Positions 26,015 to 35,533 are shown, counted from the first letter of the stretch. The stretch is 64,000 bases of DNA from Segatella oris (GCF_900637655.1 NZ_LR134384.1:558001-622000), one strand, 5' to 3'. Notes: generated by a model not told the origin, from the sequence alone. Program-made: numbers and translations.

Positions 26015-27892
26015 TTGAAAACATTTGAAGAATTGGGCGTCAGTGAAGACATTCGCCGCGCCATTGAGGAATTGGGCTTCGAACATCCGATGCCCGTTCA
26101 GGAAGAAGTTATCCCCTATTTGTTAGGCAACAAGAATGATGTCATTGCGCTTGCACAGACAGGAACAGGCAAGACTGCAGCCTTCGGACTGCCCCTCTTG
26201 CAGAAAGTTGATGCACGGAACCGTGCAACCCAGGCCATTATTCTTAGTCCGACGCGCGAACTCTGCGTGCAGATTGCTGATGATTTGAAAGACTTCAGCA
26301 AGTATATCAACGGCATGAACATCGTTCCTGTATATGGAGGTGCCGACATTCGACCACAGATTCGCACCATTAAACACGGTGTGCAGATTGTTGTTGCAAC
26401 GCCGGGCAGATTGGTAGATCTTATCAATCGTGGTGTAATGGAACTCAACCAAGTGAACAATGTGGTGCTCGATGAGGCTGACGAAATGCTGAACATGGGC
26501 TTTTCTGACAGTATCAACGCCATATTTGAGCAGCTCCCGGACGACCGCAACACCCTACTTTTCTCGGCAACGATGAGCCGTGAGGTGGAGAAAGTGGCCA
26601 AAAGCTATCTTCACGACTATAAGGAAATCGTCGTAGGAAGCCGTAACGAGGGCGCAGAACACGTGAACCACATCTACTATCTCGTACATTCCAAGGACAA
26701 ATATCTGGCACTGAAGCGCATCGTTGACTTTCATCCACGTATCTTTGCCATTATCTTCTGTCGCACAAAGATAGAGACTCAGGAGATTGCCGACAAGCTG
26801 ATCAAAGACGGTTATAACGCCGAAGCATTGCATGGCGACTTGAGTCAGCAGCAACGTGACCTCACCATGCAGAAGTTTCGCCAACATACGGTGCAGCTGC
26901 TTGTAGCTACTGACGTCGCTGCCCGTGGGCTTGACGTGAACGATTTGACTCATGTCATTAACTACGGACTGCCCGATGACATCGAAAGTTATACGCACCG
27001 AAGTGGCCGAACAGGGCGTGCGGGCAAGAAAGGAACTTCAATCAGCATCATACATGTCAAGGAAAAGTGGAAAGTCAGACAGATAGAAAAGCAGATCGGC
27101 AAGGACTTTATCGATGGAGAACTGCCGAAACCCGAGGAAATCTGCAAGAAACAGCTCTATAAGGTGATGGACGACATCATGAAAACTGACGTTGATGAAG
27201 ACCAGATTGCACCTTACATGGATGATATCATGCGCCAGTTTGAATACGTAGATAAAGAGGACATTATCAAGAAAATGGTAACCGTTACGTTCGGACGCTT
27301 CCTTGATTACTACAAGCATGCACCCGAAATAGAGAAGCCAATGGCTGGAAAAGGCAGCCGAAGCGAGCGTGGTGACCGCTCGATGCGCGGCAAGGTGAGC
27401 AGCGGACGACGTCAGCATGTGGCCGAAAGTGGCTATCGCCGCCTCTTCATCAATCTTGGAAAGAGTGACGGCTTCTATCCCGGTGAAATCATGCAATACC
27501 TCAACAAGCATGTGCATGGACGCCAGGAAGTGGGACATATTGACCTGCTACAGAAATTCTCTTATATCGAAGTGCCCGAGAACGACGCACAGAAAGTGAT
27601 GAAAGCCCTCAATGGAACAAGCTACAAGGGGCGCGAAGTGCGCTGCAATGATGCCGATGAAGACGGACACGGAAGAGCCGGCAAACGCGGTGGCCGCAGT
27701 GAGAAAAGCAGTCGTGGAGGCCGTCAGAGTCGCAACAACAATGAGCGTCCACAACGCCGTCAGCGTCAACATGAAGAAGAAAACGAAACGGATTGGCGCA
27801 GTCTTATTGCCGGGAAAAGTATCAAACTCAAAGGAGATGAACCCGACTTCAGCGAAGAAGGTTGGGCAAGAAGACGCCCGAAGAAGAAATAA
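26015..27892 (+). CDS. deaD: DEAD-box ATP-dependent RNA helicase (DeaD/CshA type)
   Basis: A 625-residue helicase. Motifs in order: Q-motif near residue 28, A-Q-T-G-T-G-K-T (I), P-T-R-E-L (Ia), T-P-G-R-L (Ib), D-E-A-D (II), S-A-T (III), A-R-G-L-D-V (V) and H-R-S-G-R-T-G-R-A (VI). Residues about 470-545 match a DbpA-type RNA-binding domain (R-L-F-I-N-L-G-K-S-D-G), and a basic Arg/Gly-rich tail follows. It remodels rRNA and mRNA, often in cold. The start must be TTG: an in-frame TAA lies 9 bp upstream and the first codons match homologues. Confidence 0.95.
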   Translation: MKTFEELGVSEDIRRAIEELGFEHPMPVQEEVIPYLLGNKNDVIALAQTGTGKTAAFGLPLLQKVDARNRATQAIILSPTRELCVQIADDLKDFSKYINGMNIVPVYGGADIRPQIRTIKHGVQIVVATPGRLVDLINRGVMELNQVNNVVLDEADEMLNMGFSDSINAIFEQLPDDRNTLLFSATMSREVEKVAKSYLHDYKEIVVGSRNEGAEHVNHIYYLVHSKDKYLALKRIVDFHPRIFAIIFCRTKIETQEIADKLIKDGYNAEALHGDLSQQQRDLTMQKFRQHTVQLLVATDVAARGLDVNDLTHVINYGLPDDIESYTHRSGRTGRAGKKGTSISIIHVKEKWKVRQIEKQIGKDFIDGELPKPEEICKKQLYKVMDDIMKTDVDEDQIAPYMDDIMRQFEYVDKEDIIKKMVTVTFGRFLDYYKHAPEIEKPMAGKGSRSERGDRSMRGKVSSGRRQHVAESGYRRLFINLGKSDGFYPGEIMQYLNKHVHGRQEVGHIDLLQKFSYIEVPENDAQKVMKALNGTSYKGREVRCNDADEDGHGRAGKRGGRSEKSSRGGRQSRNNNERPQRRQRQHEEENETDWRSLIAGKSIKLKGDEPDFSEEGWARRRPKKK

Positions 27893-27901
27893 AAATACTT
27901 A

Positions 27902-27944
27902 AAATAAAGGCCCTGAATGCTTCATTTAGGGCCTTTATTTTATA
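27902..27944 (+). terminator. Terminator of deaD
   Basis: Stem AAATAAAGGCCCT / AGGGCCTTTATTT (27902-27914, 27928-27940) with a 13-nt loop, followed by a T-rich run. Likely bidirectional in shape. Confidence 0.9.
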
Positions 27945-27959
27945 TTTTTGCCAATGTTA

Positions 27960-27967
27960 TACCTTTG
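27960..27967 (+). promoter_or_regulatory. Promoter -7 box for the TlpA-like gene
   Basis: TACCTTTG, 54 nt before the ATG; a second match TATTTTTG lies at 27943-27950. Confidence 0.5.
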
Positions 27968-28021
27968 CATCACGCGAATTTGGCATACATCAACGCAATA
28001 TAATCATTAAAATCAGGGAAT

Positions 28022-29146
28022 ATGAACAAGACAATTGTAGGTCTTTCACTGTTGCTTGCCACACAGACTGCTATTGCTGCAGATGGCAATTTCACGGTGA
28101 AAGCCGAACTGAAAAACTTTGGTGACACGGTGGTGGCTATGATTCCACAGGGCAAAACCTATCATCGCGACACCATACTTGTGAAGAACAACAAGTTCAC
28201 GGCTACGCTCCATGTAGACGAACCGAAGGATATCTATCTTCTTTCCATGGAGACTTTGCACCGTAAGGAGAACAAACAGCTGCGCATTGTGGCTGTTCCC
28301 GGAGAGACCTTGGAACTGAAAGGAGACGTCACCACACGCTATGACATTGGCGGAACGAAGTTCTATCAGCAGTACGGTCAGTTCGACCGACAGCTCGAAA
28401 CGGCCCAGAAAGCACTCAATGATCTTGGTGAAAGGCTTTCACAACGCATCAAGGCAGGCGAAGACCGCTCAAAGGTGATGGATGAATATGAGGCAAAAGC
28501 CCCCGCGCTTGAAAAGAAAGTGAACGATGCAATTGTTGGTTTCATCAAGCAGCATGCCGATTGGGAAGCCAGTGCTGCTGCGGTTGTGGCTCTTGGAAAA
28601 GACGAGATTGAAGAAGGAGTCTCACTACTATCGAACACCGTCAAGAGCGGACGAATGAAGACTTACTATCAAAACATCATCAAAGCCTATAAAGAAGAGG
28701 CTGAAGCAGAAGCGAAATCAAAGGCTGCCCAGGCTGCCGGTGTCGTGGCTCCCGACTTCACCTTGAACGACATCAACGGCAAACCACTCTCTCTTTCAAG
28801 TCTGAAAGGAAGATATGTATTGCTGGATTTCTGGGGTTCATGGTGCATCTGGTGTATCCGCGGCATGCCGCAAATGAAAGAATACTATAAGAAATACGCC
28901 GGAAAGTTCGAGATCTTAGGCATTGACTGCAATGATACTGAAGCCAAATGGAAAGAAGCTGTGAGAAAACATGAACTGCCTTGGCTACACGTCTATAATC
29001 CTAAGGACAGTAAAGTGCTTGCAGAATATGGCGTTCAAGGCTTCCCAACGAAGATACTTATAGGGCCCGACGGTAAGATTGTGAAGACTGTTGTGGGTGA
29101 AGATCCCTCATTCTACAAGTTTATCGACGAGATTTTCAAGAAGTAA
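28022..29146 (+). CDS. TlpA-like thiol-disulfide oxidoreductase with DUF4369-type N-terminus
   Basis: A 374-residue exported protein (signal peptide to about residue 20). Residues 22-120 look like the DUF4369 beta domain, 120-230 is a helical, charged linker, and 240-374 is an AhpC/TSA-thioredoxin domain. The redox motif is W-C-I-W-C (Cys275, Cys278), with the cis-Pro in G-F-P-T. Such proteins are common in the Bacteroidetes periplasm and reduce or isomerise disulfides of exported proteins. It is a single-gene unit between two terminators. Confidence 0.9.
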   Translation: MNKTIVGLSLLLATQTAIAADGNFTVKAELKNFGDTVVAMIPQGKTYHRDTILVKNNKFTATLHVDEPKDIYLLSMETLHRKENKQLRIVAVPGETLELKGDVTTRYDIGGTKFYQQYGQFDRQLETAQKALNDLGERLSQRIKAGEDRSKVMDEYEAKAPALEKKVNDAIVGFIKQHADWEASAAAVVALGKDEIEEGVSLLSNTVKSGRMKTYYQNIIKAYKEEAEAEAKSKAAQAAGVVAPDFTLNDINGKPLSLSSLKGRYVLLDFWGSWCIWCIRGMPQMKEYYKKYAGKFEILGIDCNDTEAKWKEAVRKHELPWLHVYNPKDSKVLAEYGVQGFPTKILIGPDGKIVKTVVGEDPSFYKFIDEIFKK

Positions 29147-29199
29147 TTCATCCGAATTTCAACCTATAAAGCTTGTAAAAGCAGTTGAAAACATAAGCA

Positions 29200-29234
29200 C
29201 AGACCTTGGTTGCACATTTTGCAGCCAAGGTCTG
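29200..29234 (+). terminator. Terminator after the TlpA-like gene
   Basis: Stem CAGACCTTGG / CCAAGGTCTG with an inner TTGCA/TGCAG pairing. Only a weak T-run follows. Confidence 0.75.
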
Positions 29235-29337
29235 TTGCCGTCTAAAAGATAGTTATTCCAGTCACCCACTCCACGAAATCATGCCTTCATCTATCGCCTG
29301 ATATGTTTTTTCGATTGGAGAAACGAATGTTTTTCCA

Positions 29338-29345
29338 TAACTTTG
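29338..29345 (+). promoter_or_regulatory. Promoter -7 box for superoxide dismutase
   Basis: TAACTTTG, 75 nt before the ATG, with a TTG at 29315-29317 at 20-nt spacing as a possible -33 element. Confidence 0.6.
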
Positions 29346-29420
29346 CAACAGAAAAGAAATCCACAAAGAATGGATAAAGGGAGGAAATCTATCGTATTTA
29401 TAAATTAAAAAGACAAAGAC

Positions 29421-30008
29421 ATGATGAAAATAGAAATGCCAAAATTGGCTTATGCAACAACGGCCTTGGAGCCTGTTATCAGCGAACAGACTATCAACTT
29501 CCACTATGGTAAGCATCTGCAGAACTACGTTAATACACTTAGTTCGCTTGTAAAAGACACCGAATGGGACAGTAAAAGCGTGGAAGAAATCGTGAAAGGA
29601 GCACCCGAAGGCCCGATTTTCAACAATGCAGGACAGGTGTTAAACCACGCACTCTACTTTGAACAGTTCCGTGCTCCACGCCATAACAACCTGCCTGAAG
29701 GCCGAATTCTGAATGCTATCAACGACGCATTTGGCAACTTCGACAATTTCAAAGCGCAGTTTACACAGGCAGCAACGACGCTGTTTGGTTCGGGTTGGGC
29801 CTGGCTTTCGCAACAGGCTGACGGCAAACTCGTCATTACCAAGGAGGCAAACGGCAGCAATCCGCTGCGTCACGGCCTTACACCTCTCTACGGACTTGAC
29901 GTGTGGGAACATGCCTACTACCTTGACTTCCAGAACCGACGTGCCGACCATGTCGCTGCAAGTTGGGACATTGTGGACTGGGAGAAGGTGGAAGAAAGGT
30001 TGAAGTAA
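29421..30008 (+). CDS. sodB: Superoxide dismutase (Fe/Mn family)
   Basis: A 195-residue cytoplasmic superoxide dismutase converting superoxide to hydrogen peroxide and oxygen. The four metal ligands are visible: His28 (N-F-H-Y-G-K-H), His76 (L-N-H-A-L-Y-F), Asp160 and His164 (L-D-V-W-E-H-A-Y). The sequence resembles the iron-type or cambialistic enzymes of Bacteroidales. It may start at Met1 or Met2. A C/G-rich repeat begins right at the stop codon. Confidence 0.97.
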   Translation: MMKIEMPKLAYATTALEPVISEQTINFHYGKHLQNYVNTLSSLVKDTEWDSKSVEEIVKGAPEGPIFNNAGQVLNHALYFEQFRAPRHNNLPEGRILNAINDAFGNFDNFKAQFTQAATTLFGSGWAWLSQQADGKLVITKEANGSNPLRHGLTPLYGLDVWEHAYYLDFQNRRADHVAASWDIVDWEKVEERLK

Positions 30009-30044
30009 AGCCTCACCCCCAACCCCTCTCCAAGGAGAGGGGAG
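30008..30044. repeat. C/G-rich hairpin repeat, type II
   Basis: CCTCACCCCCAACCCCTCTCC then AAGGAGAGGGGAG, beginning immediately after the sodB stop. The remaining 300 bp up to 30355 hold one terminator-like hairpin and no gene. Confidence 0.85.
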
Positions 30045-30188
30045 CGCTAAAAGCGAGGAAATGGAGGAGGGATTACAGAGCGTTATCAGGAAGAACGATT
30101 TTTCTTTTTGCATCGGAAAATAGATTATAAGCATTACATTGTTTTGATTTTTTCCACGAAAACATAGTTACGAAAGTTGATATAGAGG

Positions 30189-30230
30189 AAGAAGGGGAGC
30201 CATTCTGAATGGTTTCCCTTTCTTGTTTTT
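30189..30230 (+). terminator. Terminator-like hairpin upstream of the sigma operon
   Basis: Imperfect stem GAAGGGGAGCCATT / AATGGTTTCCCTTTC with a 3-nt loop and a following T-run (TTGTTTTTT). Confidence 0.65.
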
Positions 30231-30355
30231 TATAGATAGCATGAAAAAAAGTGGGAAAAAGTGGAACTGTTCAGTCACTTTTTCATCATGGAAAGCGTTA
30301 TATCCATGAACCGGTTCAATGAAAACAGAATGTATAACAATTAAAACATAAAACT

Positions 30356-30799
30356 ATGAACAATGTAACTGCAGCTTATCAGATGGTATTTATCATCGCG
30401 ATTTGCGTCTTACTGCCTATCACTATGGCCTCTCTTCGCTATAAAAACAAGCAATATGAAACGCGAAAGAAAAGCGATATACTCATGGCAGCCATAGAGA
30501 AGAACGCGGATATCAACGTGCAAGACTTCCTCAACAAGTTTAATCCACCACGCAAATCCTTTGAAGAGAAAATGAAAACAATGCTGCATCTCGAACTGCT
30601 TTGGGGCGCAATACTCCTCATCGTGGGGCTGCTTTGCATGCTTTGTTTCATCGGATTATGCAGCTTCGAAGGCTTCAACACAGAGTTTATGACGCTTGGA
30701 ATTATCTTCGGTATCATTCCCATAGGCATTGGAGCAGGCCTACTCGTAGCCCATTTCAATGGAAAGAAAACATTGGGAAAGAACAAAGCGCAGTCATAA
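30356..30799 (+). CDS. Membrane protein, DUF6249-like
   Basis: A 147-residue protein with an N-terminal membrane segment (about 8-27), a cytoplasmic stretch rich in Lys/Glu (30-75) and two more membrane segments (78-100, 108-130). It resembles DUF6249 proteins found next to ECF sigma genes in Bacteroidales; function unknown. The sigma gene starts 1 bp after its stop, so it is first in a three-gene unit. A perfect palindrome GAACCGGTTC at 30308-30317 lies 39 bp upstream and may be regulatory. Confidence 0.75.
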   Translation: MNNVTAAYQMVFIIAICVLLPITMASLRYKNKQYETRKKSDILMAAIEKNADINVQDFLNKFNPPRKSFEEKMKTMLHLELLWGAILLIVGLLCMLCFIGLCSFEGFNTEFMTLGIIFGIIPIGIGAGLLVAHFNGKKTLGKNKAQS

Positions 30800-30800
30800 G

Positions 30801-31289
30801 ATGATGACAAGAGACCAATTCGTCAGGCAAATCAGTCAGGAACAAGCGGCATTGCGTCGGTTCCTGACGGCTTTGTGCTGTGGCAACAGCACAACAGCTG
30901 ACGACATGGCTCAAGACACATTGCTGAAAGCCTACATGCAGTTGTCGCAATATGATGAACGCGGACGGTTTTCTTCGTGGCTGATGAAGATAGCCTACCG
31001 CGTATTCATTGACAACCGGCGAAAGTTGAAAAGCCATGCAGAAGAACCGATAGCAAGTGCTAAAATCATTCAAGACGCGCAGCAAACCGATAACACCTTT
31101 CGCTATCAAGCCCTATACATTGCGTTAGAAGCCCTATCAGAAAAAGTGCGGATAACAATGCTGTTACATTACATGCAAGGCTATCAGGTGAAAGAAATAG
31201 CCGAAATAACCGATGCCACAGAGAGTGCCGTCAAGAAGCAACTCTCGCGGGGTCGCGAAGAACTTAAAAAGAGATTGAAAGATGAATGA
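30801..31289 (+). CDS. ECF-type sigma-70 family RNA polymerase sigma factor
   Basis: A 162-residue sigma factor with region 2 (D-D-M-A-Q-D-T-L-L-K-A-Y, F-S-S-W-L-M-K-I-A-Y-R-V-F-I-D) near residues 35-75 and region 4 (Y-M-Q-G-Y-Q-V-K-E-I-A-E-I-T, S-A-V-K-K-Q-L-S-R-G-R-E-E-L) at 115-155. No region 1 or 3. The Met at 30801 is used since the frame above it overlaps the membrane-protein gene. Sandwiched between two membrane-protein genes, it is probably controlled by one of them. Confidence 0.92.
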   Translation: MMTRDQFVRQISQEQAALRRFLTALCCGNSTTADDMAQDTLLKAYMQLSQYDERGRFSSWLMKIAYRVFIDNRRKLKSHAEEPIASAKIIQDAQQTDNTFRYQALYIALEALSEKVRITMLLHYMQGYQVKEIAEITDATESAVKKQLSRGREELKKRLKDE

Positions 31290-31662
31290 GGATAAGTTTT
31301 TCAAAAATATGTTAGCAGATTATCGTCCACAACTGTCAGACGACAACGCTTTCATGCAGAAACTGCAACGGCAGATGACGCTCATCGACGAGGTGAAAGC
31401 CTATCAGCAGGCACAGAAACAGAAGAACAAGCACATTGCCTCCTTTACATTCGCTGTGGGCCTACTATTGGGTTGCATCGCTACATTAGTCATCTTCACG
31501 CTCCCAACGCCTGCAGAGGGGCTTATTTTCAGTGCAAAAACAACGCTGATGACATTCCTGTTACAGAACATTCTGTATATAGGTTTGGCTATCGGTGCTG
31601 TCACAATCGGTGTCTCCTGGTGGCTGTCCAAGAGAGCAGAAGCCTGGAGTTTCAGCTTCTGA
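31282..31662 (+). CDS. Small membrane protein, possible anti-sigma partner
   Basis: A 126-residue protein overlapping the sigma gene by 8 bp. Residues 1-48 are cytoplasmic and charged (N-E-D-K-F-F-K-N-M-L-A-D-Y-R-P motif), followed by two membrane segments (about 50-72 and 86-112). The layout fits the short DUF5056-type proteins next to sigma genes in Bacteroides, and an anti-sigma role is a reasonable guess from position and topology only. No zinc-binding HxxxCxxC motif. Confidence 0.7.
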   Translation: MNEDKFFKNMLADYRPQLSDDNAFMQKLQRQMTLIDEVKAYQQAQKQKNKHIASFTFAVGLLLGCIATLVIFTLPTPAEGLIFSAKTTLMTFLLQNILYIGLAIGAVTIGVSWWLSKRAEAWSFSF

Positions 31663-31721
31663 ACATTGAGATTTAGGAATGTATCGATACCCGTCAACAT
31701 TCTTTACAAATGCCCTCACAC

Positions 31722-31855
31722 AGCTCGCGAATTCAAAAACAGTTTTCCCTCAGCCCGAAATACGCGAGTTTTGAGGGTGTTTTGCAATACATTGACTATC
31801 AAATGATTATCTCATTTACTTGGAATGAATGTGCATTTCGACGTCAAAGCATGTT
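31722..31855. repeat. CGCGAATTC module, second copy
   Basis: Matches the reverse complement of 25640-25748 closely, from AGCTCGCGAATTC to the GTTGTCATTTG that begins array 4. Lies between convergent genes. Confidence 0.8.
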
Positions 31856-31962
31856 GTCATTTGCGTCAAATGACTGTGTAAGATGCGTCAAGTGGCGTGG
31901 TAATTCCATTCACTTTGTGCGGTCGTTTGGTGCAAATGGCGCCGTAAAGTGGCGTAGATTGT
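31834..31962. repeat. 22-bp palindrome array 4 (five to six units)
   Basis: Clear units start at 31856, 31878, 31900, 31922 and 31944; a weaker one precedes. The first, GTCATTTGCGTCAAATGAC, is a perfect palindrome apart from its centre. The rest of the gap to 32242 (31963-32160) shows no gene. Confidence 0.9.
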
Positions 31963-32162
31963 AAAGCAAGAGGAAAGAAACGAGGGCATCGAAGCCATAA
32001 AAGGACTTCGCAAAAGCATGGAAAACGCGTTTTCATTTCTATTTGGTCGACTCCGGAAGTGTTAAAAACCGCACAACAAACTTTACAAAGTCGCTTTTCA
32101 TCTCAATAAATGTGACACATGATAAAGCTTGAAGTTCAATCTTCAAACCTCGAAGTTGAAAG

Positions 32163-32198
32163 GGAAAAAAGGAGGGAAAACCAATTGGATTTCCCTCC
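32163..32198 (-). terminator. Terminator of the fumarate reductase operon
   Basis: On the minus strand, stem GGAGGGAAA / TTTCCCTCC around ACCAATTGG, then a run of T (TTTTTT). It lies 45 bp after the frdB stop. Confidence 0.9.
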
Positions 32199-32242
32199 TT
32201 ATATTCTTTATTCCTACCCCGGAAACCGAGGAAGGAGTAAGT

Positions 32243-33001
32243 TTAATCACCGAATTTTGCCTTGATAAACTCGCGGTTAAGACGGGCTATATTGGCAATT
32301 TTCTCGTTCTTAGGGCATACAGCTTCGCATGCACGGGTGTTCGTGCAGTTACCGAAACCAAGCTCATCCATTCTGGCAACCATCGCCTTGGCACGTCGTG
32401 CGGCCTCGGGCTTACCTTGTGGAAGGAGTGCCAACTGGCTCACCTTAGAACTTACAAAGAGCATTGCAGAACCGTTCTTACAAGCAGCTACGCAGGCACC
32501 GCAACCGATACAAGTGGCGCAGTCCATAGCTTCGTCTGCATTTTCTTTGCTGATCAGGATTGCATTGGCATCCTGAGCCTGACCTGTGCGGATAGAAGTA
32601 TAGCCGCCAGCCTGAATGATTTTATCGAATGCGGAGCGGTCAACCATGCAGTCTTTGATAACAGGGAAGCCTGCAGAACGCCAAGGCTCTACGGTGATAA
32701 CGTCGCCATCATTGAAACGACGCATATAGAGTTGGCAGGTTGTTGCACCGCGCTCGGTCTTTCCATGAGGTGTACCGTTGATATAAAGTGAGCACATACC
32801 GCAGATACCCTCACGGCAGTCGTGGTCGAAAACGAAAGGTTCCTGACCGTCGTCGATGAGTTCTTCGTTCAGAATATCGAGCATCTCAAGGAACGAGGTG
32901 TCGTCAGGGATATTCTTCATCTCGCGTGTATCGAAATGTCCCTGGTCTTGTGGACCATTCTGTTTCCAATACTTTATTGTGAATGATATATTCTTTGCCA
33001 T
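32243..33001 (-). CDS. frdB: Fumarate reductase/succinate dehydrogenase iron-sulfur subunit
   Basis: A 252-residue electron-transfer subunit. The 2Fe-2S ligands are in [10 protein letters not shown]; the 4Fe-4S and 3Fe-4S clusters are bound by [11 protein letters not shown] and [12 protein letters not shown]. It passes electrons between quinone at FrdC and FAD in FrdA; in anaerobic Bacteroidales it mainly reduces fumarate to succinate. The frame is open 10 codons further up, but the Met at 33001 matches homologues. It is separated from frdA by a foreign four-helix-bundle gene. Confidence 0.95.
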   Translation of the reverse strand: MAKNISFTIKYWKQNGPQDQGHFDTREMKNIPDDTSFLEMLDILNEELIDDGQEPFVFDHDCREGICGMCSLYINGTPHGKTERGATTCQLYMRRFNDGDVITVEPWRSAGFPVIKDCMVDRSAFDKIIQAGGYTSIRTGQAQDANAILISKENADEAMDCATCIGCGACVAACKNGSAMLFVSSKVSQLALLPQGKPEAARRAKAMVARMDELGFGNCTNTRACEAVCPKNEKIANIARLNREFIKAKFGD

Positions 33002-33012
33002 GTTCTTATTTT

Positions 33013-33050
33013 TTAGTTGACAAGTAAACAAGTGGACGAGTTGACGGGTT
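33013..33050. repeat. Left inverted repeat flanking the four-helix-bundle gene
   Basis: A 38-bp sequence starting TTAGTTGAC and holding AGTGGACGAGTTGACGGGTT. Its imperfect reverse complement is at 33483-33520. It is built of 8-bp AGTTGACA-like steps. Confidence 0.75.
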
Positions 33051-33402
33051 ATTTGCCTAATGATTTTATCAAAGCAGCTAACATCTTGATGATATTTTGC
33101 ACTTCAATAGTCAACTGTTCTACTTCATCTAAAGAAATATAACCCAAATCCTTCGAAAGGATTAACTGTGTTTCCAACTCACATGCAGAGCCTAATGCTA
33201 TGCTAAGGAAGTTTTCAGTTTCACGCTGATGGAGTCTTCCGTAGCCCTCGGCTATGTTGGAAGGAATTGACACGACAGCTCTGCGCATTTGAGAAGTCAA
33301 TCCGAAGATTTCTTCCCGAGGGAACATTTTGGTGGCTTTATAAACCTCCATGACCAGTTCCATAGCCTTTTGCCAGACGGTTAAATCCTTATGAGTCTTC
33401 AT
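33049..33402 (-). CDS. Four-helix bundle protein (23S rRNA IVS / S23 family)
   Basis: A 117-residue protein of the four-helix bundle family (TIGR02436 type) originally found in intervening sequences of 23S rRNA genes. Diagnostic stretches are [29 protein letters not shown] and [10 protein letters not shown]. It may bind nucleic acid; its function is not settled. Here it stands inside the frdA-frdB gap, flanked by 38-bp inverted repeats, as if carried in on a small mobile cassette. It is codirectional with the operon and probably read through. Confidence 0.92.
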   Translation of the reverse strand: MKTHKDLTVWQKAMELVMEVYKATKMFPREEIFGLTSQMRRAVVSIPSNIAEGYGRLHQRETENFLSIALGSACELETQLILSKDLGYISLDEVEQLTIEVQNIIKMLAALIKSLGK

Positions 33403-33482
33403 ACTTCAAGTCTTACAACACCATATACTTGCTTGTCTTGTCTGCATTTATAATTTATGTTCTTGGAGAAGGAACAAGCCGA

Positions 33483-33520
33483 CAACTTGTCAACTTGTCC
33501 ACTATACAACCGTCAACTAA
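33483..33520. repeat. Right inverted repeat flanking the four-helix-bundle gene
   Basis: Reverse complement reads TTAGTTGACGGTTG then AGTGGACAAGTTGACAAGTT, matching the left copy at about 30 of 38 positions with one indel. It overlaps the frdA stop codon region by 4 bp. Confidence 0.75.
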
Positions 33521-35499
33521 TTTTTATAGTTACGTGTTTGTACCTTAATTGCCTCATACTCGAGTGGTTCCTTGATCAATTCAGGAGCCTTGGTGTCGTC
33601 TCCCTGATATTCCCAGCAGCCCACATAGAAGAAGTTTTCGTCGTCGCGCTTAGCTTCTCCTTCTTCTGTTTGATGCTCCTCACGGAAGTGACCACCGCAA
33701 CTTTCCTCACGATGAAGCGCATCGTAGGCCACGAGTTCGCCCATCAAGATGAAGTCACGCAAGTGGATAGCCTTGTCAAGCTCAATGTTGAGACCTTCCT
33801 TGGTGCCTGGGATGAAGAGGTTTGAATTGAACTCTTCGCGGAGTTCTTTCAGCAACTTCAAACCTGTTTCGAGGCCTTCCTTGGTGCGGCCCATACCCAC
33901 ATGTTCCCACATGATATGGCCAAGTTCCTTGTGGATAGAGTCAACAGAACGCTTACCCTTGATGTTCATGAGGCGATCAATCTCTTTCTTCACGCCCTCT
34001 TCTGCCTCTACAAACTCAGCACGGTCTGTTGGAACCTTGGGCCAAAGCGCCTGGTCTGCGAGATAATTCTGAATAGTATAAGGCAAAACAAAATAGCCAT
34101 CGGCTAATCCCTGCATCAAAGCTGACGCACCAAGACGGTTGGCACCGTGGTCAGAGAAGTTACACTCACCGATAGAGAACAGACCGGGAACGGTGGTCAT
34201 CAACTCATAGTCGACCCAAATACCACCCATTGTATAGTGGATAGCAGGGAAAATCATCATCGGATTATAGTACTTCACACCGTTAATCTCATTGGCAACT
34301 TCACCAGGGTTGACATCGGTAATCTCTTCATACATATCGAAAAGGTTGCCATAACGCTGAAGAATGGTATCAATGCCGAGGCGATTGATAGACTCAGAGA
34401 AGTCGAGGAATACGGCTAAGCCTGTGTTATTGACACCGAAGCCCTTGTCACAACGCTCCTTGGCTGCACGTGAGGCAACGTCACGAGGAACAAGGTTTCC
34501 AAAGGCTGGATAACGGCGCTCCAAATAGTAATCGCGGTCTTCTTCAGGAATATCAGAGCCCTTTTTGGTTCCTTCCTGCAATGCCTTGGCATCTTCAAGT
34601 TTCTTTGGAACCCAGATACGTCCGTCGTTACGGAGCGACTCAGACATCAATGTCAGCTTAGACTGCTTGTCGCCATGCACCGGAATACAAGTCGGGTGGA
34701 TCTGAACATAAGAAGGATTTGCCATGTAAGCACCCTTACGGTAGCACTGAACGGCAGCTGTGCAGTTGCAGCCCATAGCGTTAGTAGAGAGGAAATAAGT
34801 ATTTCCATAACCTCCGGTAGCAATCACTACGGCATTGGCTGTGAAGCGTTCAAGCTCACCGGTAATGAGGTTCTTGGCAATGATACCACGTGCATGGCCG
34901 TCGACGATAACAACGTCTTCCATTTCATAGCGCGTGAAGAGCTTCACCTTGCCCGCATTGATTTGTGCACTCAATGAAGAGTAAGCACCGAGAAGAAGCT
35001 GCTGACCGGTCTGTCCCTTGGCATAGAAGGTACGGCTTACCTGTGCACCACCGAATGAGCGGTTGGCCAACATACCACCGTATTCACGTGCGAAAGGTAC
35101 GCCTTGTGCCACACACTGGTCGATAATATCATTTGAAACCTCTGCCAAACGATAGACATTGGCCTCACGAGCACGGTAGTCACCGCCCTTAACGGTATCG
35201 TAGAAGAGGCGGTAAACGGAGTCACCGTCGTTCTGATAGTTCTTTGCTGCATTGATACCTCCCTGCGCAGCAATAGAGTGTGCACGGCGAGGAGAGTCCT
35301 GGATACAGAAGTTCAGTACGTTGAAACCCATCTCCCCAAGAGATGCGGCAGCGCTGGCACCGGCCAGACCCGTACCGACAACAATAACATCCAGCTTCAA
35401 TTTATTCTTTGGATTGACCAAACGCTGATGAGCCTTATAGTTGGTCCACTTTTCAGCTACAGGTCCTTCTGGTATTCTGGAATTTAATGTCTTAGTCAT
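33517..35499 (-). CDS. frdA: Fumarate reductase/succinate dehydrogenase flavoprotein subunit
   Basis: A 660-residue flavoprotein. The FAD dinucleotide fold is [10 protein letters not shown] near residue 42; the covalent flavin His lies in [13 protein letters not shown]; substrate-binding His/Arg regions include H-P-T-C-I-P and the [14 protein letters not shown] segment. It catalyses fumarate-succinate interconversion and drives the fumarate respiration typical of succinate-forming Bacteroidales. It lies 34 bp after frdC. Its last codons reach into the inverted repeat of the neighbouring cassette. Confidence 0.97.
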   Translation of the reverse strand: MTKTLNSRIPEGPVAEKWTNYKAHQRLVNPKNKLKLDVIVVGTGLAGASAAASLGEMGFNVLNFCIQDSPRRAHSIAAQGGINAAKNYQNDGDSVYRLFYDTVKGGDYRAREANVYRLAEVSNDIIDQCVAQGVPFAREYGGMLANRSFGGAQVSRTFYAKGQTGQQLLLGAYSSLSAQINAGKVKLFTRYEMEDVVIVDGHARGIIAKNLITGELERFTANAVVIATGGYGNTYFLSTNAMGCNCTAAVQCYRKGAYMANPSYVQIHPTCIPVHGDKQSKLTLMSESLRNDGRIWVPKKLEDAKALQEGTKKGSDIPEEDRDYYLERRYPAFGNLVPRDVASRAAKERCDKGFGVNNTGLAVFLDFSESINRLGIDTILQRYGNLFDMYEEITDVNPGEVANEINGVKYYNPMMIFPAIHYTMGGIWVDYELMTTVPGLFSIGECNFSDHGANRLGASALMQGLADGYFVLPYTIQNYLADQALWPKVPTDRAEFVEAEEGVKKEIDRLMNIKGKRSVDSIHKELGHIMWEHVGMGRTKEGLETGLKLLKELREEFNSNLFIPGTKEGLNIELDKAIHLRDFILMGELVAYDALHREESCGGHFREEHQTEEGEAKRDDENFFYVGCWEYQGDDTKAPELIKEPLEYEAIKVQTRNYKN

Positions 35500-35533
35500 G
35501 ATTGTTCTAAATTAAAAATTCATATTAGATTGC

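Noticed and set aside
33457..33825. 122-codon plus-strand open frame over the frdA end
   Set aside because: Antisense to frdA; it only borrows its stop-free length from the conserved gene.
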